Origin: JAJXYP01 sp035541855 | GTDB lineage: Bacteria; Patescibacteriota; Minisyncoccia; UBA6257; 2-01-FULL-56-20 | Reading direction: 5' to 3' | Assembly (NCBI GenBank): GCA_035541855.1 | Contig: DATKMM010000051.1 | Location: 1-13,608, forward strand | Length of the DNA: 13,608 nt | Shown: positions 7,481 to 12,969 of the stretch, piece by piece | How the letters are laid out: each line of letters begins with the position of its first letter | Numbering within the stretch: position 1 is the first letter of the stretch | Translations under genes and position numbers: made by a program | The notes under the pieces: generated by a model | Databases searched by the model: none | What the model saw: the letters and a program-made list of their open reading frames with translations, nothing else | Told to the model about the DNA's origin: nothing

Positions 7481-7506
7481 GAAACGCCTCCGCATGGAGG
7501 TGTTTC
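7481..7506 (+). terminator. Hairpin terminator after tRNA-Pro
   Basis: An 11-bp stem, GAAACGCCTCC with GGAGGTGTTTC (one G-T pair), closes the loop GCAT nine bases after the tRNA. The T content at the 3' side is limited, but the position and stem strength fit transcript ending. Confidence 0.7.
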
Positions 7507-7515
7507 TGCTATAAT
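7507..7515 (+). promoter_or_regulatory. Extended -10 promoter of gap
   Basis: TGCTATAAT is a perfect extended -10. The -35 position falls inside the tRNA terminator hairpin and shows no consensus. The start codon at 7554 is 38 bases downstream, giving a leader of about 31 bases that is AT-rich and lacks a Shine-Dalgarno. Confidence 0.7.
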
Positions 7516-7553
7516 GAGGGAAAGTCATTAATTTTTAATCTTTATCCAAATCC

Positions 7554-8600
7554 ATGGCAAAAGCGCGCGTGGCGATCAACGGCTTCGGCCGCATCGGGCG
7601 GTTGTTCTTCCGGCAGGCATTCGAGGCGTCGGACCTCGATATCGTGGCGATAAACGACCTGGGCGACGTCGAGAACCTGGCGTATCTCTTAAAATACGAT
7701 ACGGTCTATGGCCGGTACGGCAAGGATATCAAGACGGTCCCGGCGGTCCCGGGCGGCCATGGCAAACTGGTCGTTGACGGCAAGGAGATCGCGTTCCTGC
7801 AGGTGAAGGACCCGACCCAGCTACCATGGAAGGATATGCAGGTTGATATCGTCGTCGAGTCAACCGGGATATTCGACACGTACGAGAAGGCGAAGGTGCA
7901 CCTCGCCGCAGGGTCGAAGCGGGTCGTGATCACGGCCCCGGCGAAGGATGACGATGGCGCCGCCGGCCAGACGGTGCTCATGGGCGTGAACGAGGACAAT
8001 GCGAAGACGTGCCAGATCACCTCGAACGGTTCCTGCACGACGAACTCGGCGTCGCCCGTCATCCAGGTCCTTTCGGAGGCGCTCGGCATAGAGAAGGCGA
8101 TGCTCGCGACGATACACGCCTACACGGCGACCCAGGCGCTCGTGGACGGGCCGATCCGCCCGGGCGGGCGCGATTTCCGGAAGGGGCGGGCGGCGGCGCA
8201 GAACACGGTGCCCGAAACGACCGGCGCCGCGATATCCGTCGCGCGCGCCATTCCGGCGATGAAGGGAAGGTTCGACGGCATCTCGTTCCGCGTGCCGAAC
8301 ATCACGGGTTCCATCTCGAGCATCACGCTCCTCGCGAAGCGCGCGACGACGGTGGAGGAGGTGGCGAAGATGCTGTCCGACGCCGCCGCTTCGCCGCGGT
8401 GGCAGGGCATCCTGCGGGTGACGGCGGACCAGCTCGTGTCGTCCGACATCATCGGCGAACCGTACGGCGCGACGGTCCCGCTCGACCTTATCAAGGTGGT
8501 GGACGGCAACCTCGTGAACGTGCTTTCGTGGTACGACAACGAAGCGGGGTACGTTAGTACTCTGATACGCCATGTGGAGAAAGTGGCGGAAATCCTCTAA
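7554..8600 (+). CDS. gap: Glyceraldehyde-3-phosphate dehydrogenase, type I
   Basis: A 348-residue GAPDH, slightly longer than the usual 330-340. The NAD-binding Rossmann fold begins INGFGRIGR (8-16), with Asp35 in VAINDL, which favours NAD over NADP. The catalytic cysteine is Cys161 in SNGSCTTNSASP, and His188 in TIHAYTATQ is the partner base. The phosphate-site stretch PGGRDFRKGRAAAQNTVPETTGAA-like region spans about 200-225. The C-terminal SWYDNEAGYVSTLIRHV signature is intact. It catalyses conversion of glyceraldehyde-3-phosphate to 1,3-bisphosphoglycerate in the cytoplasm, the central step of lower glycolysis. The consensus SCTTNC is here SCTTNS, a common variation. It stands alone, with its own promoter and a strong terminator, not in an operon with pgk. 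Identification is certain. Confidence 0.98.
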   Translation: MAKARVAINGFGRIGRLFFRQAFEASDLDIVAINDLGDVENLAYLLKYDTVYGRYGKDIKTVPAVPGGHGKLVVDGKEIAFLQVKDPTQLPWKDMQVDIVVESTGIFDTYEKAKVHLAAGSKRVVITAPAKDDDGAAGQTVLMGVNEDNAKTCQITSNGSCTTNSASPVIQVLSEALGIEKAMLATIHAYTATQALVDGPIRPGGRDFRKGRAAAQNTVPETTGAAISVARAIPAMKGRFDGISFRVPNITGSISSITLLAKRATTVEEVAKMLSDAAASPRWQGILRVTADQLVSSDIIGEPYGATVPLDLIKVVDGNLVNVLSWYDNEAGYVSTLIRHVEKVAEIL

Positions 8601-8625
8601 AAGCCGCTAAAACATAATCGAAGAT

Positions 8626-8650
8626 AAAGCTCCGCTCGCGCGGGGCTTTT
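8626..8650 (+). terminator. Intrinsic terminator after gap
   Basis: AGCTCCGC (8628-8635) pairs with GCGGGGCT (8640-8647, one G-T pair) around TCGC, flanked by AA and TTTT. It is symmetric enough to work from both sides. It marks the last clear host feature before the composition change. Confidence 0.85.
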
Positions 8651-8693
8651 GATTTTCTGTTCGTCTCAAAGGTCGAAAAAACGCCCTTGTGAG

Positions 8694-8912
8694 ATGAGAG
8701 ATAAGCAGGAATATTATTATCAACGATATTACTATCGCTGGTTCCACTGTATGCGCTGCGAAAAGCGAACCCGCAAGCGTGTGCTTTTCGGTCGTGAAAA
8801 TGAACTCGTTACGATCCTCTGCAATCAATGCACAAGGGAATTGAGATCAGAAAATTATGCAAGGATTTATCCCTCTCGGCGAAATTTCGAGCGCGGCGAC
8901 ACGTTCGGTTGA
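8694..8912 (+). CDS. Small zinc-ribbon protein
   Basis: A 72-residue basic protein. The ATG at 8694 is preferred over an in-frame TTG at 8649, which lies within the gap terminator. Two CxxC pairs, Cys19/Cys22 (HCMRC) and Cys43/Cys46 (LCNQC), are spaced as in a zinc ribbon. The N-terminus has an unusual aromatic run (YYYQRYYYRWFH). The last 56 bases overlap the winged-helix gene in another frame, so the two are surely cotranscribed. As the first gene of the element it may be a nucleic-acid-binding regulator. No specific family is recognised. Confidence 0.72.
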   Translation: MRDKQEYYYQRYYYRWFHCMRCEKRTRKRVLFGRENELVTILCNQCTRELRSENYARIYPSRRNFERGDTFG

Positions 8913-9168
8913 GCTTCGCCGATTAACCGACCGCCAAACGCGGGTATATCAATATCTTCTCGAAAAGCTCGGCAATCAGCGAGTGCCGCAAAAATTGGAA
9001 ATGCAAGCCGTGGCGAATCGTTTGCGCATGAGCTATAAAGCGGTCCGCGTTGCGAAGATCGCTCTCGAAAAGAAAGGGTTTATCAAAACCTGGACGACGA
9101 CATTCAAAGACCCCAAAAAAGGCATGGGGTTTTTCCAGAAGGCGACCTACTACCGGATTCAGTTTTGA
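8857..9168 (+). CDS. Winged-helix DNA-binding protein, probable element regulator
   Basis: A 103-residue protein. Residues 23-76 read as a winged helix-turn-helix: LTDRQTRVYQYLLEKLGN, then EMQAVANRLRMSYKAVRVAK as the helix-turn-helix and IALEKKGFIKTW leading into the wing. The layout resembles the N-terminal DNA-binding domain of LexA and related repressors, but there is no C-terminal protease or effector domain. It starts inside the zinc-ribbon gene and is closed by a terminator at 9171-9200. The three ATTTGCCC copies in the following non-coding region are candidate binding sites, which is conjecture. It most likely controls phage or plasmid gene expression or copy number. Confidence 0.78.
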   Translation: MQGFIPLGEISSAATRSVELRRLTDRQTRVYQYLLEKLGNQRVPQKLEMQAVANRLRMSYKAVRVAKIALEKKGFIKTWTTTFKDPKKGMGFFQKATYYRIQF

Positions 9169-9170
9169 CC

Positions 9171-9200
9171 ATCCGCCTATTTTGCGGATTTTCTTTTGTC
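9171..9200 (+). terminator. Intrinsic terminator after the regulator pair
   Basis: ATCCGC (9171-9176) pairs with GCGGAT (9184-9189) around CTATTTT, followed by a T-rich tract (TTTTCTTTTGTC). It starts two bases after the stop of the winged-helix gene. Confidence 0.75.
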
Positions 9201-9207
9201 TTGCATA

Positions 9208-9250
9208 GGGGCAAATATATTAATTAATTCTTATTAATTAAGATTTGCCC
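9208..9250. repeat. AT-rich two-part hairpin flanked by GGGCAAAT/ATTTGCCC
   Basis: The outer arms GGGCAAAT (9209-9216) and ATTTGCCC (9243-9250) are perfect inverted repeats. The inner arms TTAATTAAT (9220-9228) and ATTAATTAA (9233-9241) close a TCTT loop. The whole would fold as a long hairpin with a small asymmetric bulge. Such structures serve filamentous phages and rolling-circle replicons as packaging signals or origins, and could also be a recombinase or repressor site. There is no known consensus match to choose between these. Confidence 0.75.
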
Positions 9251-9312
9251 TCCGTATCTTTTCGTGTGGTTTTTCCGGGTCTGCTCTGCGTATTTCTGCT
9301 TTTGCTTATAAG

Positions 9313-9324
9313 TATATTTGCCCC
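9313..9324. repeat. Distant inverted copy of the 12-mer at 9208-9219
   Basis: TATATTTGCCCC is the exact reverse complement of GGGGCAAATATA at 9208-9219 and contains a third copy of the ATTTGCCC core. It is separated from the hairpin by 62 bases. Three cores in one intergenic region suggest a protein-binding element such as an operator or iteron. Confidence 0.7.
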
Positions 9325-9347
9325 AAATCGAAAATTTTGCAAAACCG

Positions 9348-9389
9348 TATGTGTGGATAACTTGGCGCCAGAAAAGTTATCCACACATA
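9348..9389. other. Inverted pair of DnaA boxes in a 16-bp perfect repeat; candidate origin
   Basis: TATGTGTGGATAACTT (9348-9363) and AAGTTATCCACACATA (9374-9389) are perfect inverted repeats separated by 10 bases. Each arm contains the canonical DnaA box TTATCCACA (9377-9385 on this strand, 9352-9360 on the other). The spacer includes the end of a small palindrome, TGGCGCCA. It lies in the AT-rich non-coding stretch of the element, as expected for a replication origin that uses host DnaA; a single-strand hairpin role is also possible. No dnaA or dnaN gene is near, which argues against the chromosomal origin. Confidence 0.7.
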
Positions 9390-9428
9390 GGATAGGAAAC
9401 CATTTGACGGTTCCGGAATCATGAAAGC

Positions 9429-9572
9429 ATGATCGTCTGCTCGATATGCGCCCACAGCGACTGGTGCGATGGCGGGGACACCTGCGATTGCGTGTGCCAC
9501 GACCCTGTGGACGAGTTCGAGAGCGTCGCGGACGATCTGGACGACGACGATGTTGATTACGAGGAAGATTGA
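9429..9572 (+). CDS. Cys-rich acidic mini-protein (47 residues)
   Basis: The frame starts MIVCSICAHSDW. It has six cysteines in the first 23 residues (4, 7, 13, 19, 21, 23) plus His9 and His24, enough for one or two metal sites. The rest is almost entirely acidic (FESVADDLDDDD, DYEED). The next gene starts three bases after the stop, in a series of similarly tight junctions, which supports it being real. No family is recognised. It may be an intracellular regulatory or DNA-mimic-like protein; that is speculation. An ATG at 9421 in another frame is stopped after three codons. Confidence 0.6.
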   Translation: MIVCSICAHSDWCDGGDTCDCVCHDPVDEFESVADDLDDDDVDYEED

Positions 9573-9575
9573 ACC

Positions 9576-9713
9576 ATGAACCAAATACTCATCATTCTCG
9601 GTTTTATCGCCTTGTACATCACGGCTCGCCGCATGGCCGGCTTGAAGCGCGATAACGATTTCGGCTTCCGGCCTCCGAAGAAAACTTGGTGGCAAAAACT
9701 TTTAGGAAAATGA
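9576..9713 (+). CDS. Tiny single-span membrane protein (45 residues)
   Basis: MNQILIILGFIALYITARR gives one N-terminal membrane segment (about residues 3-16), followed by a basic, aromatic tail ending KKTWWQKLLGK. The stop overlaps the next start in an ATGA junction (9710-9713). In filamentous phages the equivalent place before the major coat gene holds pVII and pIX, single-span proteins of about 32 residues that cap one virion end. This is a candidate for one of them by position and topology only. Confidence 0.62.
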   Translation: MNQILIILGFIALYITARRMAGLKRDNDFGFRPPKKTWWQKLLGK

Positions 9714-9868
9714 ACTGGGATTTCTTCATCGGCTACTGGATCGGCTGCGCGGTATCCGCCGTCATCTTCGCCGCACTGCGGGCAAGCGACCGCAAGAACG
9801 ACAACGATGATGACGATTATCACTACGAGCCGATCGACGACGACCATAACCACTTTATGACAGCATGA
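9710..9868 (+). CDS. Tiny membrane protein with Asp/His-rich tail (52 residues)
   Basis: One membrane segment (about residues 5-23, FFIGYWIGCAVSAVIFAAL) is followed by RASDRK and a strongly acidic, His-containing tail (NDNDDDDYHYEPIDDDHNH). The start overlaps the previous stop and the stop overlaps the next start, both as ATGA. The order and coupling point to a virion end-cap or assembly protein of an inovirus-like element. No sequence family is recognised. Confidence 0.68.
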   Translation: MNWDFFIGYWIGCAVSAVIFAALRASDRKNDNDDDDYHYEPIDDDHNHFMTA

Positions 9869-10020
9869 CTTTCCAATATTTCATCGGCCTTATCGTGGTT
9901 ACGTTCGCCCTCAACTTTTTCGTGGTCGCCGCTTTGGGCGGGCTCCTCGGTATCTTCTTCGAGGCGATCGGCGGGAAGCATCTCAAGGTCATCATCCGGA
10001 ACACCGGATTTAACTGGTAA
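9865..10020 (+). CDS. Tiny hydrophobic membrane protein (51 residues)
   Basis: MTFQYFIGLIVVTFALNFF begins a long hydrophobic stretch (about residues 5-34) that could be one long or two short spans, ending in a basic tail (KHLKVIIRNTGFNW). The ATG overlaps the previous stop (ATGA at 9865-9868). The next start follows the stop by one base. It is a pVII/pIX-like candidate by position only. Confidence 0.62.
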   Translation: MTFQYFIGLIVVTFALNFFVVAALGGLLGIFFEAIGGKHLKVIIRNTGFNW

Positions 10021-10021
10021 C

Positions 10022-10147
10022 ATGCCTCCGCTCGATCAGATATTCAGCCAGTGGTCGGCCGTCGTGAACCCGTCATGGATTCTCGTCTTGTTCGCTGCTA
10101 CCACGTTCCACGCCCTCTTCTTCACCCTTATCGAAAATTGGCTATGA
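10022..10147 (+). CDS. Tiny single-span membrane protein (41 residues)
   Basis: MPPLDQIFSQWSAVVNPSW precedes one membrane segment (about residues 18-36, SWILVLFAATTFHALFFTL) and a short tail ENWL. It is the last tiny gene before the coat gene. It begins one base after the preceding stop, so it is part of the same coupled series. Too short for homology inference; topology and place match small inovirus virion proteins. Confidence 0.6.
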   Translation: MPPLDQIFSQWSAVVNPSWILVLFAATTFHALFFTLIENWL

Positions 10148-10186
10148 GAAAAATAAAGGTCGCAAAAAAATAAATTCACCAAAAAA

Positions 10187-10459
10187 ATGTTTAAGCGCAT
10201 TTCTTTGTGGGTATCCGGCGCTGGCGCCGCGATTGTCGGCTTAATCGCCGCGTCGGCCGCCAACGCGCAGACGATCCCGGCGGGCGCGCTCACGGTGCCG
10301 TCTTCGACGGTAACGTCGCTCCTCGCTTCGGTGTCCAACGTCTTCACCGACCCGGGCATCTTGGGTTTGGTCGTCATCGCAGCCGCGATCCCGCTCGTGT
10401 TCTACTTCGCGCGTCAGGTCATCGGCCTGCTTCCGAAGTCCCGCGCCCGCGTCAACTAG
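10187..10459 (+). CDS. Coat-like protein, candidate major coat (pVIII-like)
   Basis: A 90-residue precursor. A signal peptide (residues 1-27, cleavage ASAANA before Gln28) leaves a mature protein of about 63 residues: a Thr/Ser-rich N-terminus, an amphipathic start (SLLASVSNVF), one membrane helix (about 57-75) and a basic tail (Arg76, Lys84, Arg86, Arg88). This is the classic build of a filamentous phage major coat subunit, whose basic end contacts the DNA. Unlike Ff pVIII, the mature N-terminus is not acidic. The C-terminal 40 residues are shared with the next gene. A VirB2-type pilin is less likely, since those have two spans after the signal. No Shine-Dalgarno is seen; an A-rich stretch precedes the ATG. 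Confidence 0.72.
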   Translation: MFKRISLWVSGAGAAIVGLIAASAANAQTIPAGALTVPSSTVTSLLASVSNVFTDPGILGLVVIAAAIPLVFYFARQVIGLLPKSRARVN

Positions 10460-10483
10460 GCATAGCATTTGCCGCCCATGCCT

Positions 10484-10521
10484 ACGGGCGAGGGGCGTAG
10501 TGAAAGCCGCCCTTCACCCGT
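10484..10521 (+). other. Strong hairpin between the coat-like genes
   Basis: The 14-base arms 10484-10497 (ACGGGCGAGGGGCG) and 10508-10521 (CGCCCTTCACCCGT) pair with one G-T and one C-A position around a 10-base loop. There is no T tract, so it is not a full intrinsic terminator. It ends four bases before the ATG at 10526. In Ff phages a terminator sits between gene VIII and gene III to keep coat protein in excess; this hairpin occupies the same place and could attenuate transcription, stop 3' decay or limit translation of the next gene. Confidence 0.6.
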
Positions 10522-10525
10522 GAGC

Positions 10526-11131
10526 ATGAAAAAAGCAATTATCACAATTTCGTTAGTCATTCCGATCCTGCTTTCCGCAGTGCCAGCTTTTGCTGCTCTG
10601 TCATCCGTGCCCGCGAGCTCACAGAATTTCAGCGATTTACAAATAACCGTAACCGGACTTGATAATCGTCGCGTGATCCTTGTCGATCCGGCGGGAATTG
10701 TCGTTGGCGATACGGCGACGAGCCACGGCTATCCGTATCCCTTCGCCGACGACACCTATTCAACTTCGCAACTTGGCTTCACATCCGCGGGCCCAGGCGA
10801 CTACACGATCATCTCGACCTACCAAAGTGAGAACGGGATCGGGAGCTGCACGCCCGGCAGCACGATGGCAAGCTGCATCGGCATGATCAATGCTGGCGCG
10901 GGATATTACACCGAGAGCGCCTTCACGCTGTTGCCTCCGCCGATCCAGGCGGCAATCAATCCTGGCGTCCTCGACCTTCCGGCGTCGGATACCTACGACA
11001 TCATGGCGAGCATTTCAAACATTGTAAGCGACGTTGGATTTTTGGGAATCCTCGTTCTCGCGATGGCGATCCCGCTTTTCTTCTGGTTTGCCAAGGAGGC
11101 CATCCCCCTTAACAAGCACAAATCAAAATGA
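10526..11131 (+). CDS. Coat-tail fusion: secreted domain joined to a coat-like segment
   Basis: The ATG at 10526 (MKKAIITISL) is chosen because it gives a clean signal peptide (residues 1-23, cleavage AFA before ALSS); the upstream in-frame codons lie in the hairpin. The mature 178 residues have a beta-rich exposed domain (about 24-150) with Cys108 and Cys117 placed for a small disulfide loop. Residues 154-191 align without gaps to 40-77 of the previous protein: shared residues include AS.SN, D.G.LG, AIPL and F.FA, followed by a basic tail (NKHKSK). It reads as a coat subunit carrying an extra display domain, so perhaps a minor virion protein that decorates the filament. The last four bases overlap the next start (ATGA). 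No named family. Confidence 0.78.
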   Translation: MKKAIITISLVIPILLSAVPAFAALSSVPASSQNFSDLQITVTGLDNRRVILVDPAGIVVGDTATSHGYPYPFADDTYSTSQLGFTSAGPGDYTIISTYQSENGIGSCTPGSTMASCIGMINAGAGYYTESAFTLLPPPIQAAINPGVLDLPASDTYDIMASISNIVSDVGFLGILVLAMAIPLFFWFAKEAIPLNKHKSK

Positions 11132-11352
11132 AGAAAATATTTTTCATAATTTCATCGCTCGCGTTTCTTCCCATCTTCGCGTTCGCGCAGACGGCGACGA
11201 TCCAACTGCCGACCAATTTCATTTCCGACATCCTTTCGCAAGCCACGGCGCTACTGGCGAGTTTGAGCAATTTCGTAACGCTCATTGTCGGCGTACTTCT
11301 TGCGCTTGTCGTCATTGAGTTCGTAATCGGCGCGATACGCCACAGACAATGA
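11128..11352 (+). CDS. Small coat-like or pilin-like membrane protein (74 residues)
   Basis: A signal peptide (residues 1-20, cleavage AFA before Gln21) leaves about 54 residues: FISDILSQATALLASLSN as an amphipathic stretch, one membrane helix (about 48-69) and the basic end RHRQ. Layout and size are close to a filamentous phage coat subunit, and LLASLSN resembles LLASVSN of the 90-residue protein, but the rest does not align well. It could be the real major coat, a second coat type or an end-cap protein. Its ATG overlaps the previous stop, and the next gene starts three bases after its stop. Confidence 0.72.
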   Translation: MKKIFFIISSLAFLPIFAFAQTATIQLPTNFISDILSQATALLASLSNFVTLIVGVLLALVVIEFVIGAIRHRQ

Positions 11353-11355
11353 TCC

Positions 11356-12708
11356 ATGAAACGCATAATTCCCGCCCTCGCAATACTCGCTCTCCTCATC
11401 GGTGTTTGTGGCGGGCAGATTGCCCACGCGCAGAACAGCGTCGTCTTTTCAATCACCGGAAATGAGGGCGGATCGCCATTCTGGGGCGACGTAAATGATT
11501 GCGCTTTGAACGCTTGCGGATGGGGCGACACCTGGACGCCGACCACCGCGTACAATGGCGCGCAGATTTGCGGGGTATCGACGCGCATCGTGAACGGGAC
11601 CGGAATGACGGGACAGCTCACGATGAACGTTTACACGCCTTTCAGTTTCTTCGCGGCCGCAAACCCGCTCATACCCGTGGCCAACGCGCAATCACTTCTC
11701 CTGCTTGGCAGCGCAACCGTGGACATATCCACGCTTCCTGTCGGCTTGGGCGCGACCGATCCCGGCGTGCAGCCGACCGTTTTTGATTTCGGTTCATGTT
11801 TCACGATCACCTCCGGAAACCAATACATTTTCCAGCTCACGTCCAACTCCACCGATCCGCGCGGCCTCCTAATCGCCTTGAGCGATACCATCCAAGACCC
11901 TTCGGTGCAGGGGACAGTGGACGGGGGAGGATGGCAGAACCAGTCCGGCAATCCCGCGCAGACGGAGATGAACTTTTTGGGGATACCCGCATCAGGGATC
12001 AGTTTTGCGTTTCCCCAAAACGGGGCGACCGTTGATGACTTCGATAACTGGTCCATCCAAACGAACAACGTAAGCGACGGCAACCTTGTGATCCAATACT
12101 CGCCCGTGAACGGCGCCGGATCGACGGGCACGGATACGATCAGCTATTCGCCGTTCGTTAACGTGAATCCCGTACCCGTGGCCAAGAGCTTGCCGCTTTT
12201 CTTCCCGCCGCTTTTGCCTCCGGTGGAGTATGTCGCGACGGCGACCCTCTACAACTTCGATGGCAGCATCCAAGCGCAAGCCAATGATGATTTCTTCGTC
12301 AATCCGCTTGGAACGGGCGAAACTTCGTCATCGATCCCTACTACCGTAAATTGCCAAATCACGAGTTCGAGCTTTTTCGCCGATCCGATCGGCAACATCC
12401 AAAACGGCATCTGCAACGCGCTCACGTTTCTTTTCATCCCGAACAGCGCGCAGCAGCAAGACATGAATAACGGATTCCAGATTTCGTGGTCGCAAATATC
12501 GAATCGTGTGCCGTTCGGTTACGCGGGTATTATTTTCACCGCATTGCAGAGTTTCCAAGAGGGGAACTCATCAAGCACGCTGATGGCGACCACAACTTAC
12601 GTTGCGCTCGCGGCCGTGTTCGATCCTCTGAAAACCGGAATCGCGTTTTTGCTGATATTGCTCTTTGCATTTTGGATTTTCAAATTCATCCAGCACATAC
12701 AGCTATGA
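11356..12708 (+). CDS. Secreted, C-terminally anchored protein, candidate adsorption protein (pIII-like)
   Basis: A 450-residue protein with a signal peptide (1-25, cleavage IAHA before Gln26) and a C-terminal hydrophobic region (about 412-446) ending in a short basic tail, the topology of inovirus pIII, which binds the host and closes the virion. Length is close to the Ff pIII precursor (424). Domain 1 (about 27-210) is a beta-sandwich-like region with cysteines 49, 54, 72 and 148; domain 2 (about 211-316) looks Ig-like (ISFAFPQNGATVDDF onward); a Pro-rich stretch (280-290) interrupts it. The membrane-proximal part has Cys333 and Cys353. There are no Gly-rich linkers like those of Ff pIII. 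No sequence homology is claimed; the call rests on topology and position between coat and pVI-like genes. Confidence 0.72.
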   Translation: MKRIIPALAILALLIGVCGGQIAHAQNSVVFSITGNEGGSPFWGDVNDCALNACGWGDTWTPTTAYNGAQICGVSTRIVNGTGMTGQLTMNVYTPFSFFAAANPLIPVANAQSLLLLGSATVDISTLPVGLGATDPGVQPTVFDFGSCFTITSGNQYIFQLTSNSTDPRGLLIALSDTIQDPSVQGTVDGGGWQNQSGNPAQTEMNFLGIPASGISFAFPQNGATVDDFDNWSIQTNNVSDGNLVIQYSPVNGAGSTGTDTISYSPFVNVNPVPVAKSLPLFFPPLLPPVEYVATATLYNFDGSIQAQANDDFFVNPLGTGETSSSIPTTVNCQITSSSFFADPIGNIQNGICNALTFLFIPNSAQQQDMNNGFQISWSQISNRVPFGYAGIIFTALQSFQEGNSSSTLMATTTYVALAAVFDPLKTGIAFLLILLFAFWIFKFIQHIQL

Positions 12709-12968
12709 TCTCGTACTGGCTCGTCAAAATCCTGCTTGGTATCCTGGCGCTCATCACGATTCCGCTCAAATTGTTGCCCGTAGCGACCCTTTCCGTGGAC
12801 TTAACGGGTACGCTGGCACAAGCGGGCAATTATTTGGCACTTTTTGACATCTTTTTGCCTTTAGGGACGATGTTTACCGTCTTCGGCATCATCCTTACGG
12901 TCGAGGGCGGATATTTCACCTACAAGGGCGTGAAGTGGGTCTACAACAAGATTCCAGGCATCAACTGA
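12705..12968 (+). CDS. Small multi-span membrane protein, pVI-like
   Basis: An 87-residue protein with three hydrophobic stretches (about residues 5-27, 41-53 and 54-70) and a basic, aromatic C-terminus (YKGVKWVYNKIPGIN). Its ATG overlaps the stop of the adsorption-like gene (ATGA). In filamentous phages pVI (112 residues in Ff) follows gene III directly and forms the same virion tip. The later part (LALFDIFLPLGTMFTVFG then a charged, aromatic tail) resembles pVI in general character, but no alignment was possible here. Confident as a gene, moderate as pVI-like. Confidence 0.7.
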   Translation: MISYWLVKILLGILALITIPLKLLPVATLSVDLTGTLAQAGNYLALFDIFLPLGTMFTVFGIILTVEGGYFTYKGVKWVYNKIPGIN

Positions 12969-12969
12969 C

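Noticed and set aside
9169..9428. Chromosomal oriC.
   Set aside because: Only two DnaA boxes, no dnaA, dnaN, rpmH or gyrB nearby, and the region is embedded in the mobile element.
9169..9428. CRISPR-like or tandem repeat array.
   Set aside because: The repeats are three short cores and inverted arms, with no regular repeat-spacer periodicity.
10144..10170. ATG at 10144 opening a 9-codon A-rich peptide before the coat gene.
   Set aside because: It overlaps the previous stop as ATGA but is too short to support; the A-rich stretch is more simply the coat gene leader.
10187..11352. Type IV secretion pilins (VirB2/TrbC-like) instead of phage coats.
   Set aside because: VirB2-type pilins have two membrane segments after the signal peptide, whereas these have one with a basic tail, and no T4SS ATPase is visible. 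Kept as the main alternative for the whole element.
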